Source of the DNA: Ampullaceana balthica
Taxonomy: Eukaryota; Mollusca; Gastropoda; Lymnaeidae
Direction: 5' to 3'
NCBI GenBank assembly: GCA_944989445.1
Contig: CALYLW010000164.1
Location: 931,001 to 995,000, forward strand
DNA: 64,000 nt
Positions 1-10,239 of this stretch are shown here, in pieces. A program made the position numbers and the translations under genes. How positions within the stretch are numbered: the stretch's first letter is position 1; every line of letters begins with the position of its first letter. The notes under the pieces are model-generated. The model searched no databases. It was not told where the DNA came from and worked only from the letters and a program-made list of their open reading frames with translations.

Positions 1-140
1 ACACAAATTAAACACTCGCAAGTCCTTAACTTTGCTCTCATCACACAACCTAATCACTCACACGTTCTTAACTTTGCTCTAATCACACAACCTAAACACT
101 CACAAGTCCTTAACTTTGCTCTAATCACACAACCTAAACA
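1..140. repeat. Minisatellite, ~42-bp unit, in the intron after the PPC exon
   Basis: About 3.4 copies of a 42-bp unit. Each unit, read on the minus strand, contains GTGAGTGTTTAGG or a close variant. This is the same sequence as the splice donor of the adjoining exon (145 downwards). Each unit also contains an AAGTTAAGGA stretch resembling the exon's last codons (AAGTTGAGGATGG). The array therefore looks derived from tandem duplication of the exon end plus its 5' splice site. It may extend beyond the window. Confidence 0.85.
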
Positions 141-145
141 CTCAC

Positions 146-322
146 CAGCTCGCCATTGGCCATCCTCAACTTCGCCCGGACCACACTCCCCACACAGCTG
201 AGGACGAAGGCGGAGGTCAGGTTGTTGGCCCGGACAAACTCCAGGAGCGTGGAGTAGATCTCCTCCCCGGGGTGGAGTCGGAGTGGATAGCATTGCAAGG
301 GTCCGGAAATGACGTCACGGGA
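146..322 (-). CDS. Internal exon of a PPC/DUF296-domain protein
   Basis: A 177-bp exon of 59 codons on the minus strand is open throughout and phase 0 at both ends. It lies between an acceptor (CTCTAG at 328-323) and a consensus donor (GTGAGT from 145). The translation contains YPLRLHPGEEI near residue 12, then LLEFVRANNL, then FVLSCVGSVVRAKLRMAN. This matches the start of the PPC (plants and prokaryotes conserved, DUF296) domain, where an LRL-PG-E strand is followed by a helix and an SCVGS turn. Animal members are small proteins of unclear function, some annotated as GlmU-like. GC-rich codon use contrasts with the AT-rich surroundings. The 5' exon(s) lie at higher coordinates and were not found. 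The 3' exons are left of the window. The family call is fairly sure; the acceptor is less sure. Confidence 0.82.
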
Positions 323-795
323 CTAGAGTCGAGAAAAGGAAGGGAAGTCAAGGAAAGATAATTTATTTAGTTTTCCTAATAAATTATTTATCGACGAGAG
401 TTAATCCTCCGCTCCATTAAGTCATGAAGCGGATAGAAATACCATGACAACAACGGGGTGAGCTTTTCATCCATTTACGTCAGGCATAAACGATAACGCA
501 TACACTCTAGGTACGTCACATAACAAATTATTTATGCCCTTGAAATCTACCTGTATCTTTTTTTTTGGACCCCAAATGTAACGGATCTCAAATAAAAAGT
601 TGGGTTCAGTTTCAGGCTGGATTTGTTTAGTTCCGCACAGAACGCAATTGTGTTATATTACACTAGGCATATTATATTTATTTTACGCACCAAACGCGCT
701 TGCTAGGCAGTGGCTTCACTGGAGTCGGAATTTGACACTGCAGTATTTAAACGATCGTGCGCGTTTCGGAAAAAAATATTTTTGAGGGTGGCTAC
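323..795. other. Non-coding, nothing recognised
   Basis: AT-rich sequence upstream (minus sense) of the PPC exon. No convincing exon, RNA gene or repeat with termini was seen. It is probably intron or 5' flank of the PPC gene. Confidence 0.5.
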
Positions 796-1063
796 GGGCC
801 GTCCATAAAGTTTTTGACCATTTTTAACTCCCCCCCCCCTCCCCCTTGTCACAAACTGTCACACATCTCGGACCCCCCCCCCTTAAGTACGTCACACTTT
901 CGAACAAAAATGTTGTTTTTTATTAACAAAATAATCAAAATTTAATATAAAACAACGTGACGTCACACATGGCCGGACACCCCCCTCCCCCCAGTCACAA
1001 ACTGTCACACTTTCTTACACCCCCTCCCCCCTCTGGAGCGTGACGTACTTTATGGACGGCCCC
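796..1063. mobile_element. MITE, GGGCCGTCC family, 268 bp
   Basis: Terminal inverted repeats (TIRs) start GGGCCGTCCATAAAG and end CTTTATGGACGGCCC. The interior has poly-C runs and several GTCACA motifs. The direct repeat CTAC (792-795 and 1064-1067) is a possible 4-bp TSD. The best relatives here are 7772-8038, 17055-17480 and 43636-44050. Non-coding. Confidence 0.85.
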
Positions 1064-1460
1064 TACACTGCACACAATATTTTTATCCCGAGGGCCGTGC
1101 ACCACCGTGCACCACCGTTTTTCACTGAGCAAGTGTACCCATGCACACTATGTTATGACATTTGCTGTTGTTTCTTCAAAACATACGGCAGTATACTGCA
1201 GTGTCGAATTCCGGCTCCAGTGTAGCCACATCCTCAAAGAGTGTTACAGGGCGAATGACTGACGGAATCGGTAAATATGGTAAATTTTATACCAAAGATT
1301 TCTTTGAACAAAAGAAAAAATTTACGCACCAACAAATTCACTTCTTGTGTTAATAGGGATGTTATTTAGTGCAGGTTATAGTAAATTTTTAAACAAGCGC
1401 CACTTCTATTCCAACAGCGTGTCTCAAAATGTGTGTGTGTGGGGAGGTGGAGGCAGAGGC
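1064..1460. other. Non-coding, nothing recognised
   Basis: No supported feature. Two short overlapping open frames here lack coding character. Confidence 0.4.
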
Positions 1461-1640
1461 CTCACTATAGGGTTGGCGGCCTCACTATAGGGTTGGCGGC
1501 CTCACTATAGGGTTGGCGGCCTCACTATAGGGTTGGCGGCCTCACTATAGGGTTGGCGGCCTCACTATTGGGTTGGCGGCCTCACTATAGGGTTGGCGGC
1601 CTCACTATAGGGTTGGCGGCCTCACTATAGGGTTGGCGTC
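1461..1640. repeat. Minisatellite, 20-bp unit, 9 copies
   Basis: Nine perfectly phased 20-bp units of CTCACTATAGGGTTGGCGGC. One internal base change lies near 1569 and another in the last unit. High homogeneity implies recent expansion. Confidence 0.97.
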
Positions 1641-1825
1641 CTCCCGTGTAGTAGCTCATGATCCCCCCCCCCTTACTAATCACACCATAGACCTCCTCCG
1701 AGTCAGCCAGTGTCAAATAAAGGGGAACATACAGAATTGTACACTTTAGTGTCACCCCTTGGGATGGTGTCACCCGGTGGGTGCGGTCTGCACCTCATGC
1801 ACACCCTAGTGACACCTCTGGGTGG
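1641..1825. mobile_element. Partial MITE, CAGAGGCGTCACTAGG family
   Basis: Carries the family's interior block (ACCTCCTCCGAGTC, then a GGTGTCACCC region) and the right end CCCTAGTGACACCTCTG. The left end is replaced by the 20-bp minisatellite. Relatives lie at 24901-25051, 25326-25540 and 47160-47615. Confidence 0.7.
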
Positions 1826-1903
1826 AGTCCGGGGGGGGGGAGATAAACGGAAAATGTTCAACGGTGCATGGGGGGGGGTGCTTCAATTAGTCATCAAGGG
1901 TTA

Positions 1904-1904
<1 letters not shown>

Positions 1905-1961
<57 letters not shown>
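1905..1961. repeat. (TA)n(GA)n microsatellite
   Basis: About 18 TA dinucleotides followed by about 10 GA dinucleotides. Confidence 0.97.
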
Positions 1962-2179
1962 CAGGGGTGGCCAGACCTGTAGTAACTGAGAGCCATTTTA
2001 TAATCTAAAAAAAATTCTTGTGAGCCGCATCGAAGCACTATGGGCCATTAAACATGGTTTTGGAAATCTTCCAGTAATCCTTATTAAATATCTTTCCTAA
2101 ATTGTACGCGAGCCGAAATGTGAACACAGAAGAGCCGCATGCCGCATGCGGCTCGCGAGCCGCAGTTTGGCCACCGTTG
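1962..2179. mobile_element. hAT-like MITE with GTGGCCA termini
   Basis: Inverted ends CAGGGGTGGCCA and TGGCCACCGTTG. The interior carries GAGCCGCATGCGGCTC palindromes. A related end lies at about 52030-52100, and a similar element with GGGCCGCA motifs at 49415-49635. Non-coding. Confidence 0.7.
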
Positions 2180-2690
2180 ATATATATAGGTCACGAGGCT
2201 CAGTGCAAGTGTTAAGTATGTCATGTTCCATGAACAGTGCAGTTGTCCTAATTTACGAAGAATAGAAATCCCTTCATCGACGGTGAAAACACGAGCGGTG
2301 AATAAATAATTCAACAAATTCGTGAGTCCAGAGTTTTAACACGAAGCCTGCCGCAAACGGTCGGCAGCTCATGGTACGATGCCACCAATTATCACAGGAC
2401 TCTTGTGACAGTGTTTACAAAAACATTTCACTATGTTCCCGCCCATCGCACTAATTGTACTTAGCCTCACGCCCACTATAAAAGTTACAATTCATTAATT
2501 TTAAAAACGAATTTTAAATAAAAAAAGTGCCGGGTGTTTAGGGGGGGGGCAATATGATAATTATTGATATAAAATGGGGAAATAATCAGGGGAAAATGTT
2601 CATAAACAAAATAATTGGCGTACCTCGACTCAACGACGCCCTGGTCGAATTCTCTGGCAGAAATCCTACCTACCCTCAAACCGCAAAAAC
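2180..2690. other. Non-coding, nothing recognised
   Basis: Short open frames on both strands lack recognisable motifs. No exon or repeat with defined ends was identified. Confidence 0.4.
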
Positions 2691-2698
2691 GTCGTTTA

Positions 2699-2866
2699 CA
2701 GGGGCGGATCAAGGGGTGTGGCTGATTGGGCTAAAGCCAGGGGCCCCCAAAGATTTAAGGCTAAATTAAGAGCTCCCAACCTTATAATAGTGTATGATAA
2801 AGTGGATGGACCGGGCCTCATTTGGAATTGCAGCCAGGGACCCCGTGCAATCTTAATCCACCCCTG
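2699..2866. mobile_element. hAT MITE, 168 bp, perfect 8-bp TSD
   Basis: Ends CAGGGGCGGATCAAGG and CTTAATCCACCCCTG form imperfect TIRs. Flanks carry the perfect 8-bp duplication GTCGTTTA (2691-2698 and 2867-2874), diagnostic of hAT-type transposition. A related truncated copy lies near 58910-58985. Confidence 0.9.
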
Positions 2867-2874
2867 GTCGTTTA

Positions 2875-3269
2875 TATTTATATATATTTTGGGTATTATA
2901 TAATTATAGATTTATTTATCGCTCCTGGTGCGGTCAAACTTTATCTTTCAATTTTGTTTCGTGGGCGTCACTTTCCCCACAAACTCCGTTTCTTTTTAAA
3001 TTTAATTATTATTTTTTTTAAATAAAATTTATTTGATTTGATTTGAACATTAAATAGTGAAAATCTAAATAGGACTGCCCCGCAGTGAGCTGCAAATAGG
3101 TGACGTTTAAACTTCGGTGAATATGTTGATTTATTACGGTAATTTTTTTCTTCAGGGGCAGGCAACTGTTAGCGTTTAGTTGAATATTAAAGAGACTTCA
3201 TCTGCATAAGAGATCAAAGCGTAAACTGAGATGATGTTTGCGTGTGTGTGATGGGTGGTGGGGGGGGGG
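2875..3269. other. Non-coding AT-rich stretch
   Basis: No supported gene. It ends in a G-rich run next to the following MITE. Confidence 0.4.
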
Positions 3270-3556
3270 AGGGTTACCAACTCCCACAACCTCGAACCCG
3301 GGAGATTGTAGAATTGCAAACATAACAACACTTAAAAAATATAACACGTGTTTGTTCACTTGTTTGGTTTACATTGTAATCACTCATGTTGGTGATTTTA
3401 ACTAAGTTGTAAAATTATATGATTGCTTATGACATTAGGATTTAAACAAAACAATTATTTTAACATATTATTATTACAATTTACAAAGCATGCTATAACT
3501 CCCGGGTCATAGTTAACCGGAGACTCCCGGCAAAAAACGGGAGAGTTGGTAACCCT
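3270..3556. mobile_element. MITE with AGGGTTACCAACTCCC termini
   Basis: Inverted ends AGGGTTACCAACTCCC and GGGAGAGTTGGTAACCCT. Subterminal CCCGGGAG motifs lie in both orientations. G-rich flanks prevent a clear TSD call. Non-coding. Confidence 0.75.
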
Positions 3557-3978
3557 AGGGAGGGGGGGGTGATGATGGCACAGTTATATTTAGACCCCTC
3601 AGCCGACCGCCGAATACGCCGCAAAATTTTCGTAGGCCAAAAATATGCGTCGCGCCGCATTAGCCTTGTCCGCCGTAAATCCGTCGAAAAATGAACGAGC
3701 CGCAGTAACGTAATGTTTTTGTTTCCTTAAGTTTCATTGCGTTCCGTTTTAAGATCGATTGCATTTTTAGAATAACCGTCGCCGGAAGTGTGACAAAAAT
3801 GAGTTATTGGTAGTTTTTTTTTAAAATCCTAAATAATCATTGAAACAGTTCCTGCAAGTTATCTTTTTCTTACAATCTTTAGTTTATAAAATACTAATGA
3901 AAAGACAAATAAATAAATTCATTAATTTAAGTTATCGTTAAGCTTTGTTGTAAATAGGCGATTTATTATTACTCAATT

Positions 3979-5410
3979 ATGGCTCAACGATCTTCTACTA
4001 GCAAAAAGACCGCAGAATCAGAAAGAAGGTAAGCCTAAATTAATTGTTTCAATTAACCTAGATCTTAGATACTAGTTTAGTCAATAACTTATGATTTTTA
4101 AGGGTGATCCTGAAGTTTAAGCACGTAAATTTTTTCGCTGCAAATTTTAATTTTCTTGTCAGAACTTTCATTTATAATTTATTAAATGCATTTATATATG
4201 CTATATTTTAGTTATTATAGCGGTAATTTAAATTTGTAAGGCTTTTTAATTTATAAGGCTGTTTTCGGCCCTTGACGCTTCATAATCGGAGTAGGATACA
4301 TCATTTTTGTTTATCTAGCACCCAGGTAGCCAGATTTTTTTTTAACCTGGAACGACCCATGAGAAAATAAATTTACTGACTAAAGATGTTTTCTTTGTTG
4401 AAAAGTTTCATTCATCTATTTTAAGATTCTTAGAAGATAAATAAATATTTTAATGAAAATTTCATTTTTTATTTCCTTACTAGATGTTTTTATTCTTTTT
4501 TTGTTTGTTTGTGAGAAAATTTCATTTGGCCTCTTGCTGTGACAACCCAGCAAGTATGGTGCAAGATAAACAAAATGGATGTATCCTACTCTACTCTGAT
4601 TATGTAGCGTCAAGGGCCGAAAACAGCCTTAAAAATTAAAAACCCTACAAATTGGTGCTATAATAGCTAAAATGTAACATATATAAATGCATTTAATAAA
4701 TTAAAAACGAAAGTTCCCACGAGAAAAAAAAATTGTAGCGAAATAATATACGTGCTAAGACTGCGGGATTACCTTTTTACGTTACACCATTTCTGATGTA
4801 ACAATTCATTATGACTATATGATAATTTTAGGTGAACTCAAATGTCAGCAAATGTCGTCTAAACCGGGAAGAGAGGCAGTTCATTAAAAACCTACAAGTA
4901 AAACCTAAACCGCCTAGCCTACATGGAAATTCTAAAGCACAATGCTGGAAATATTTTGGTGGCCTGTTCTCTGCTGATGGGAGAAATGTAGACGAAGATC
5001 GAGTTTATTGTCATCTTTGTCTCAGGACTCAGCAGTCATTGGGTGACAAGTAGGGTCACATTTCAAAAGTAACCAATTTTGCCGCAATTACATCAAGTGG
5101 CAATATGAATCTTCACTTAAGTGTCAAGCACAATGTGTCAGTACAAAGTCAAGAAAAGTCAAATAAAATTTTGGGATATTTCCTGAAGTATGGAGAAGGC
5201 AACAGTCGATGTCAGAAAAAAATCAAGTCATGAACTGACAAGATATATTGTTATCTGGTTCTGTAGAGAGTTGCTCGCCTTTGAAAATGTGGCTAAAGAT
5301 GGTTTTGTTGACTTCTTCAAAATTAATTGCCCATCTCTCAACATACCGGCACCTGTGCCTGTAACACTTGCTGGAACAGCCCTGGCTGATGTTTACGAAG
5401 ATTTCGTATT
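3979..5410 (+). pseudogene. hAT transposase N-terminal region (BED zinc finger), broken
   Basis: Exon 1 (3979-4028) starts MAQRSSTSKK and ends at a donor GTAAGC. It joins in frame (phase 2) to an acceptor at 4848 giving KCRLNREERQ. The next block has the BED-finger layout: CWKYFGGLFSADG, then VYCHLC, then after an in-frame TAG at 5051-5053 the finger's histidines in MNLHLSVKHN (about 5104-5135). Residues from 5190 (SSHELTRYIVIWFCRELLAF, then PVTLAG..LADVYE) match the conserved block that follows the finger in ZBED/hAT transposases. The DDE core and C-terminal dimerisation domain are absent. The splice junction is inferred from phase. Confidence 0.8.
4103..4773. mobile_element. Foldback (long inverted repeat) element in the hAT intron
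   Basis: Two arms of about 230 bp (roughly 4103-4340 and 4535-4773) are inverted copies of each other. Shared blocks include TTAAATGCATTTATATATG, GGCTGTTTTCGGCCCTTGACGC and GTAGGATACATC. A third, single arm of the same family lies at 11699-11870. Non-coding. It would form a long hairpin in the intron transcript. Confidence 0.85.
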
Positions 5411-5817
5411 CAGCCGAAAATCAGCTGCAAATGTCAATTTACGGAGAAATCCGGCAAATCCGGATATCAGCCGAAAAATTATGTCAGCCAGCCGAAATTT
5501 TAAAATCCGGCTAATCCGGATATGAGCCAAAAAATTATGTCAGCCAGCCGAATTTGTTTTAAAAATTCGGCTGGCAGGTCTAGTTATATTTGTGTGATGC
5601 CAGGAGCAAGGGATCGTATGTGAATTATGATCTGGATTTCATTGAATCACGAGATCTCTCCCAGACAACACGTGACATAATTGACGACATCCTATTCTCA
5701 ACAAACAGATAATCCCATAAAATATTAATTCTATAGATTTATTTTTACATGGCTGTAGCTTGTAACACGCGCAGCTATGAATTCCAAGAAGTTAGATATA
5801 ATGGAGACTCTTGTGAA

Positions 5818-6095
5818 CAATGTTCCCTCTAATCAGCAATCTGACAGATAAAGCTCAGCAGTTAACATTTACCGCGCAGCAGTAAACATTTACCGCGCAG
5901 CAGTAAACATTTACCGCGCAGCAGTTAACATTTACCGCTCAGCAAATTTTGAATTTTGATATGGGTTATGGATAATATAACATGTGTGTTTTGGGGTCTA
6001 AATTTGTGTAAAGCAAAAATGGGGAAATTTGCACACGATTTTATATTTTCAGTAAATTGTTACACATGAACCAACGAAACTTAGAGGGAACATTG
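5818..6095. mobile_element. hAT MITE, CAATGTTCCCT family, 278 bp
   Basis: TIRs CAATGTTCCCTCTAA and TTAGAGGGAACATTG. Near-perfect 8-bp TSD: CTTGTGAA (5810-5817) and CTTATGAA (6096-6103). The interior holds four tandem copies (5853-5940) of a 21-bp unit centred on AACATTTACCGCGCAGCAG. Other members are 27189-28416, 52426-52612 and a fragment at 58747-58887. Confidence 0.88.
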
Positions 6096-6289
6096 CTTAT
6101 GAAGTGCGTTGCTTGAATTTAACTTTGGTAAAGTAACTAAGGTAGATAGGAAGTTTACGTAATGCCACCGTCAATGTTTGACATGTAAAATATTCATCTC
6201 AATAATAATGTGCTCCCAAAGGCGGGTCGCTTCCTTCTCATTTGTTACGCTATTTAGCCCACTAAACTAAACATAATATTATATATAAC

Positions 6290-6990
6290 TAGCTGATGTA
6301 CCCGGCGTTTCACGATTTAAAAAATAAAATAAACATTTTTTAAAAAAAAAGAAAGAATAGAATTCCACAACGTTGGACTTAGGGTGCTGATATTTCGCAT
6401 GGGACCATTATTTGACCCGGGACAGGTCATATGCTATGTTTCAACCCCAGGTGACCACCCCTAAAGGTAACATAACCCTACTCATGGTCACCTTGATCTA
6501 CTATTCTGTTTATTGATGCTAAGAAGTGTGAATTAAATAAAACTATTTTCTTGTTGTTAAGAAGAATAAATGAAATTAATCTCTTTATTTCTCAGGATCT
6601 TATAACATTGAATGGGGGAAAAATCTTAAACATTACCCGAAAAAAGACATTTGGTGCCCCCGGCCCCCAAGAAATGGACATTATGAGTTCAGTGCACTGC
6701 AGTATTTTAATAAAGGTTCTCACGTACTTATATACCAAGTTGGTCAAGAATCATTCATTTACATAGTAGCTAAGACTCAAACTAATCTTTATATAGCTCA
6801 TATAAGCAAAAAAGCAACATAATGGGCCCCCTTACCCTAGGGGTGGTCACCTGGGGTTGAAACATAGCCTATGACCTGTCCCGGGTCAAATGAGGGTCCC
6901 ATGCAAAATTTCAGCACCCTAGGTTCAACGGTGTGGAATTCTATGGGTAACAAACAAACAAACAAACTTTCATCTTTATACTATAAGCTA
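6290..6990. mobile_element. Palindromic repeat element with a long-repeat monomer at its centre
   Basis: Arms of about 115 bp (about 6357-6472 and 6828-6945) are inverted copies. Both contain GACCCGGGACAGGTCAT and CCAGGTGACCACCCC or their complements. The right side ends in a (CAAA)n run followed by CTTTCATCTTTATA, a pattern seen at 3' ends of some retroposons. The ~230-bp centre (6583-6820) matches the degenerate repeat monomers at 53770-56130. No coding capacity is recognised. Confidence 0.7.
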
Positions 6991-7771
6991 CTAAACAACT
7001 TTAGCAGCGTACAATAAATAACATAATTTAGCGACGTGTGAAATGACAATTTACACAATCACAAAGTCACATTCACATAGCACATAGCAAATCAAATGTA
7101 CAAAAACAGTTTACGCTATGAACGATAACCAATAAATGTTCAGATAAATTCAGTCGTGCGCAACACTTACAAACAACTTCTACTACAAAGAAAACGTTGT
7201 CCTATCCCGTTTACAAAACGGTTTACAACAATAACACTAACAACGTGACCCGTGCACGTTAAATAAGGTAAACAACTACTTGTTGAATAACCATTGAACA
7301 ATACGACACTATAAATGATGTTTTAAGGTTTAATTAAATTACAAATGTGTAGTCGTAGACAACCAAGCAAATGTTCAATTTAAAAGACATAACACGGTTG
7401 TACTTACCGCGTCGACTTGCTGGGTTCACACATGTCTGCCTACACAGCAGTGTGAGATTAGCGGTGTGTTGTTGGCAGACCGTGGAATGTTCACACGAAC
7501 CTGTTGGACAATCCTAACAGACAGTAGGGCAGCAATCACCTCGCGCCATGCAGCAGCGCCCTACTGAGAATACCGTGTTAAAAGTCCCTGACGTCTGACC
7601 TGACACGCCGGTTTAAAACACGGTCTTGATAGCAGATAGGTGTTAAAAGGAGACATGGCGGTTTGAATTTTAAAAAAAAACTAAAATATTTTTAATTTTT
7701 TTTTGGTTAAAAGCTGATGTCACGAGTTGAGATATAACTTTAATAAGCCAAACAAACGTTAGACAGAAAAA
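6991..7771. other. Non-coding, nothing recognised
   Basis: No exon, RNA gene or bounded repeat identified. Confidence 0.4.
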
Positions 7772-8038
7772 GGGCCGTCCATAAAGTACGTCACGCTATT
7801 TTGTGTGACCATTTTTAACTCCACCCCCCCCTTTCCCCACTGTCACATATATCATCCCCCCCCCTAAAGTACGTCACACTTTCCAAAATTTTTTGTTATT
7901 TTTATTTAAAAAATAATTAAAATTTAATAGAAAACACCGTGACGTCACAAATGGTCGGAACCCCCCCCCCGGTCACAAACTGTCACTCTTTCTTACACCC
8001 CCTCCCCCTCTGGAGCGTGACGTACTTTATGGACGGCC
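7772..8038. mobile_element. MITE, GGGCCGTCC family, 267 bp
   Basis: Ends GGGCCGTCCATAAAGTACG and CGTACTTTATGGACGGCC, near-perfect TIRs with poly-C interior runs and GTGACGT motifs. Closest to the copy at 796-1063. Confidence 0.88.
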
Positions 8039-8643
8039 ACAAAACAAAAAAGATTTGGGAAGGAGGGGGGGCTGGAGTGTGTAGCCCTACGTAATTAGAG
8101 TAAAATCGAGGAACATATCTCAGAACAAAACGTGATCCGGAATGAAGAACTAATTGTCAGATTCTTAGGCCGCAAGTCTTGACGCTAACATCATTAATTA
8201 GCTAAAATTAGACCAAGTGATAATTTTGTCTCATCACAGAAGGAAGAATATAGATATGCTCCACGTCCCATGTTAATGGATTTTTATTTACATTGTTTAT
8301 TTTCATATCTCCTCATTTTAGATATCACATATTTTGTTTCAGTATAATACTACATCCCATGCTAGCATTAATTATAGGTTCCATATGGGCACTTAAATGT
8401 CTAGTTCAACTATTAATCTTCATATAAATTAGAGTTATGTTGTTGTTGTTTTTTAAAAATCTCCTTAAATGTAAAATAAATAGCCACTGGGATCAAGTGG
8501 AAAGATCACGTGACCTGGCCATCGGCTGAAACAATAACAGGAATTTGACCCCCCCCCCAACCCCACAACACCACCACTCGTACGTCAGGATATTTGTAAC
8601 AATACATTGACCTCAGAGGAAGGTTGGGGGGGATAAGTGCATC
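8039..8643. other. Non-coding, nothing recognised
   Basis: AT-rich spacer without supported features. Confidence 0.4.
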
Positions 8644-9412
8644 TCACGTGAGGTATGGATACGTCACTGAATTTGTGTATAATTGAGGGTATACCATGAC
8701 CGGTGACGTCGCACGTGAGGTATGGATACGCCACTGAACTTGTGTATAATTGAAGGTATACCATGATCGTGGGGTATGGATACGCCACTGAACTTGTGTA
8801 TAATTGAGGGTATACCATGACCGGTGACGTCGCACGTGAGGTATGGATACGCCACTGAACTTGTGTATAATTGAAGGTATACCATGATCGTGAGGTATGG
8901 ATACGCCACTGAACTTGTGTATAATTGAGGGTATACCATGACCGGTGACGTCTCACGTGAGGTATGGATACGCCACTGAACTTGTGTATAATTGAGGGTA
9001 TACCATGACCGGTGACGTCTCACGTGAGGTATGGATACGCCACTGAACTTGTGTATAATTGAGGGTATACCATGACCGGTGACGTCTCACGTGAGGTATG
9101 GATACGCCACTGAACTTGTGTATAATTGATGGTATACCATGACCGGTGACGTCGCACGTGAGGTATGGATACGCCACTGAACTTGTGTATAATTGAAGGT
9201 ATACCATGATCGTGAGGTATGGATACGCCACTGAACTTGTGTATAATTGAGGGTATACCATGACCGGTGACGTCTCACGTGAGGTATGGATACGCCACTG
9301 AACTTGTGTATAATTGAGGGTATACCATGACCGGTGACGTCTCACGTGAGGTATGGATACGCCACTGAACTTGTGTATAATTGAGGGTATACCATGACCT
9401 GTGACGTCTCGT
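8644..9412. repeat. Minisatellite, ~66-bp unit with a short variant
   Basis: About 12 units. Each has ATGGATACGCCACTGAACTT, then TTGTGTATAATTGA, then GGTATACCATGA. Long units add an ACCGGTGACGTC plus CACGTGAGG segment. Short units, interspersed among the long ones, replace this with TCGTGAGG or TCGTGGGG. Long open frames on the minus strand (repeating HRSWYTLNYTQVQWRIHT) follow from a stop-free unit and are not taken as a gene. The units contain TCACGTGA and GACGTC palindromes. Confidence 0.95.
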
Positions 9413-9639
9413 GTGTTCATAGTTACAATATTTAATGCCGCCCCCTTCCCCATATTGTGTGTTGTCTTCACCAAGCAGATGAATCATGGGATTTCACTTA
9501 ATACCATCAATTTCGCTGTTGTCTACCCCATATATATTTACAATGCGCCATGTGCATGGGCGTAGACAAGGGGGGGGGAGAGGGGCCACGTGCGCCCCCC
9601 CCCCTTAATTTTATTAAAATGTCATAATAAAACAAACCC

Positions 9640-10160
9640 GTAAAAACAAAGTTTTTGACTATAAATCCCTTATATATGAGACATAACTAACAGTATTGAT
9701 TACTTTCAATCACGACAAACATACAGACTGAATCTGTCTTAACTCAACTTTGCTTCATAACCCTGGGGGAGGGGGAGAGGGGAAAAGTCTGGTCACCGAT
9801 TTGCTTCACCGAGCTCAGCGCGACACGTAAAATGTTAACAAAAGCACCCCGGTTCTTCGCTTGGTCGCCTCAAAGCGTCAACTCAAACTTTCACGTGGGA
9901 AAAAAAACAATAACAAACCGTGAATTTGATTACATACGTTATATAAGGAAAAACTAAAAATGCATTAATTTAATTACGGTACAATCGATATCTGAAATTT
10001 TAATACGATGCATTGTTAGGTGAGACGGGTCCGTGTACCAAATTTCAGCTCGATCGGATCACTGGAAGTGGGTCATTTTCGACTTTTGTTTTTCCACCCG
10101 CCCGCCCATGAGATGATGAGACGGCCGCGAAGTTAATATAAGGGATTTAAAAATGTCATA
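9640..10160. mobile_element. Dispersed repeat, ~530 bp, copy A
   Basis: Matches 23195-23760 in opposite orientation at moderate identity. Shared blocks include AAAGTTTTTGACTATAAATC, GAGCTCAGCG.GACACGTAAA, TGCATTAATTTAATTACGGT and ACGATGCATTGTTAGGTGAG. The outer boundary is the motif AAATCCCTTATAT and its complement. More diverged relatives are at 34960-36085 and 41990-43215. No coding; superfamily unknown. Confidence 0.75.
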
Positions 10161-10239
10161 AAGTTGTTACAATAAAACTGAACTAAATTTCCTGAAAGTT
10201 TATTACATTGAAGACAGTGTACATATATCAAACATAAAA

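Larger units (their letters stand above)
3591..5582 (+). mobile_element. hAT element, internally deleted, perfect 8-bp TSD
   Basis: TIRs begin TAGACC and end GGTCTA, with GCCAGCCGAAT-type subterminal repeats at the right end and a related GCCGA-rich left end. The 8-bp TSD is GTTATATT (3583-3590 and 5583-5590). Inside, on the plus strand, are the start of a BED-finger transposase gene with an intron (3979-5053) and a further transposase fragment (5190-5410). Coding then gives way to subterminal repeats, so the catalytic core is missing. The intron is filled by a foldback element (4103-4773). The element cannot mobilise itself. Confidence 0.9.

Noticed and set aside
1461..1640. CRISPR-like direct repeats
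   Set aside because: Units are contiguous with no spacers and the context is an animal genome; it is a minisatellite.
2554..2769. A short plus-strand ORF (71 codons) before and into a MITE
   Set aside because: It crosses the MITE boundary and TSD; no domain is recognisable.
8585..9487. Long minus-strand open frames with repeating HRSWYTLNYTQVQWRIHT units
   Set aside because: They arise from a stop-free minisatellite unit, occur in several frames, and lack any domain or splice context.
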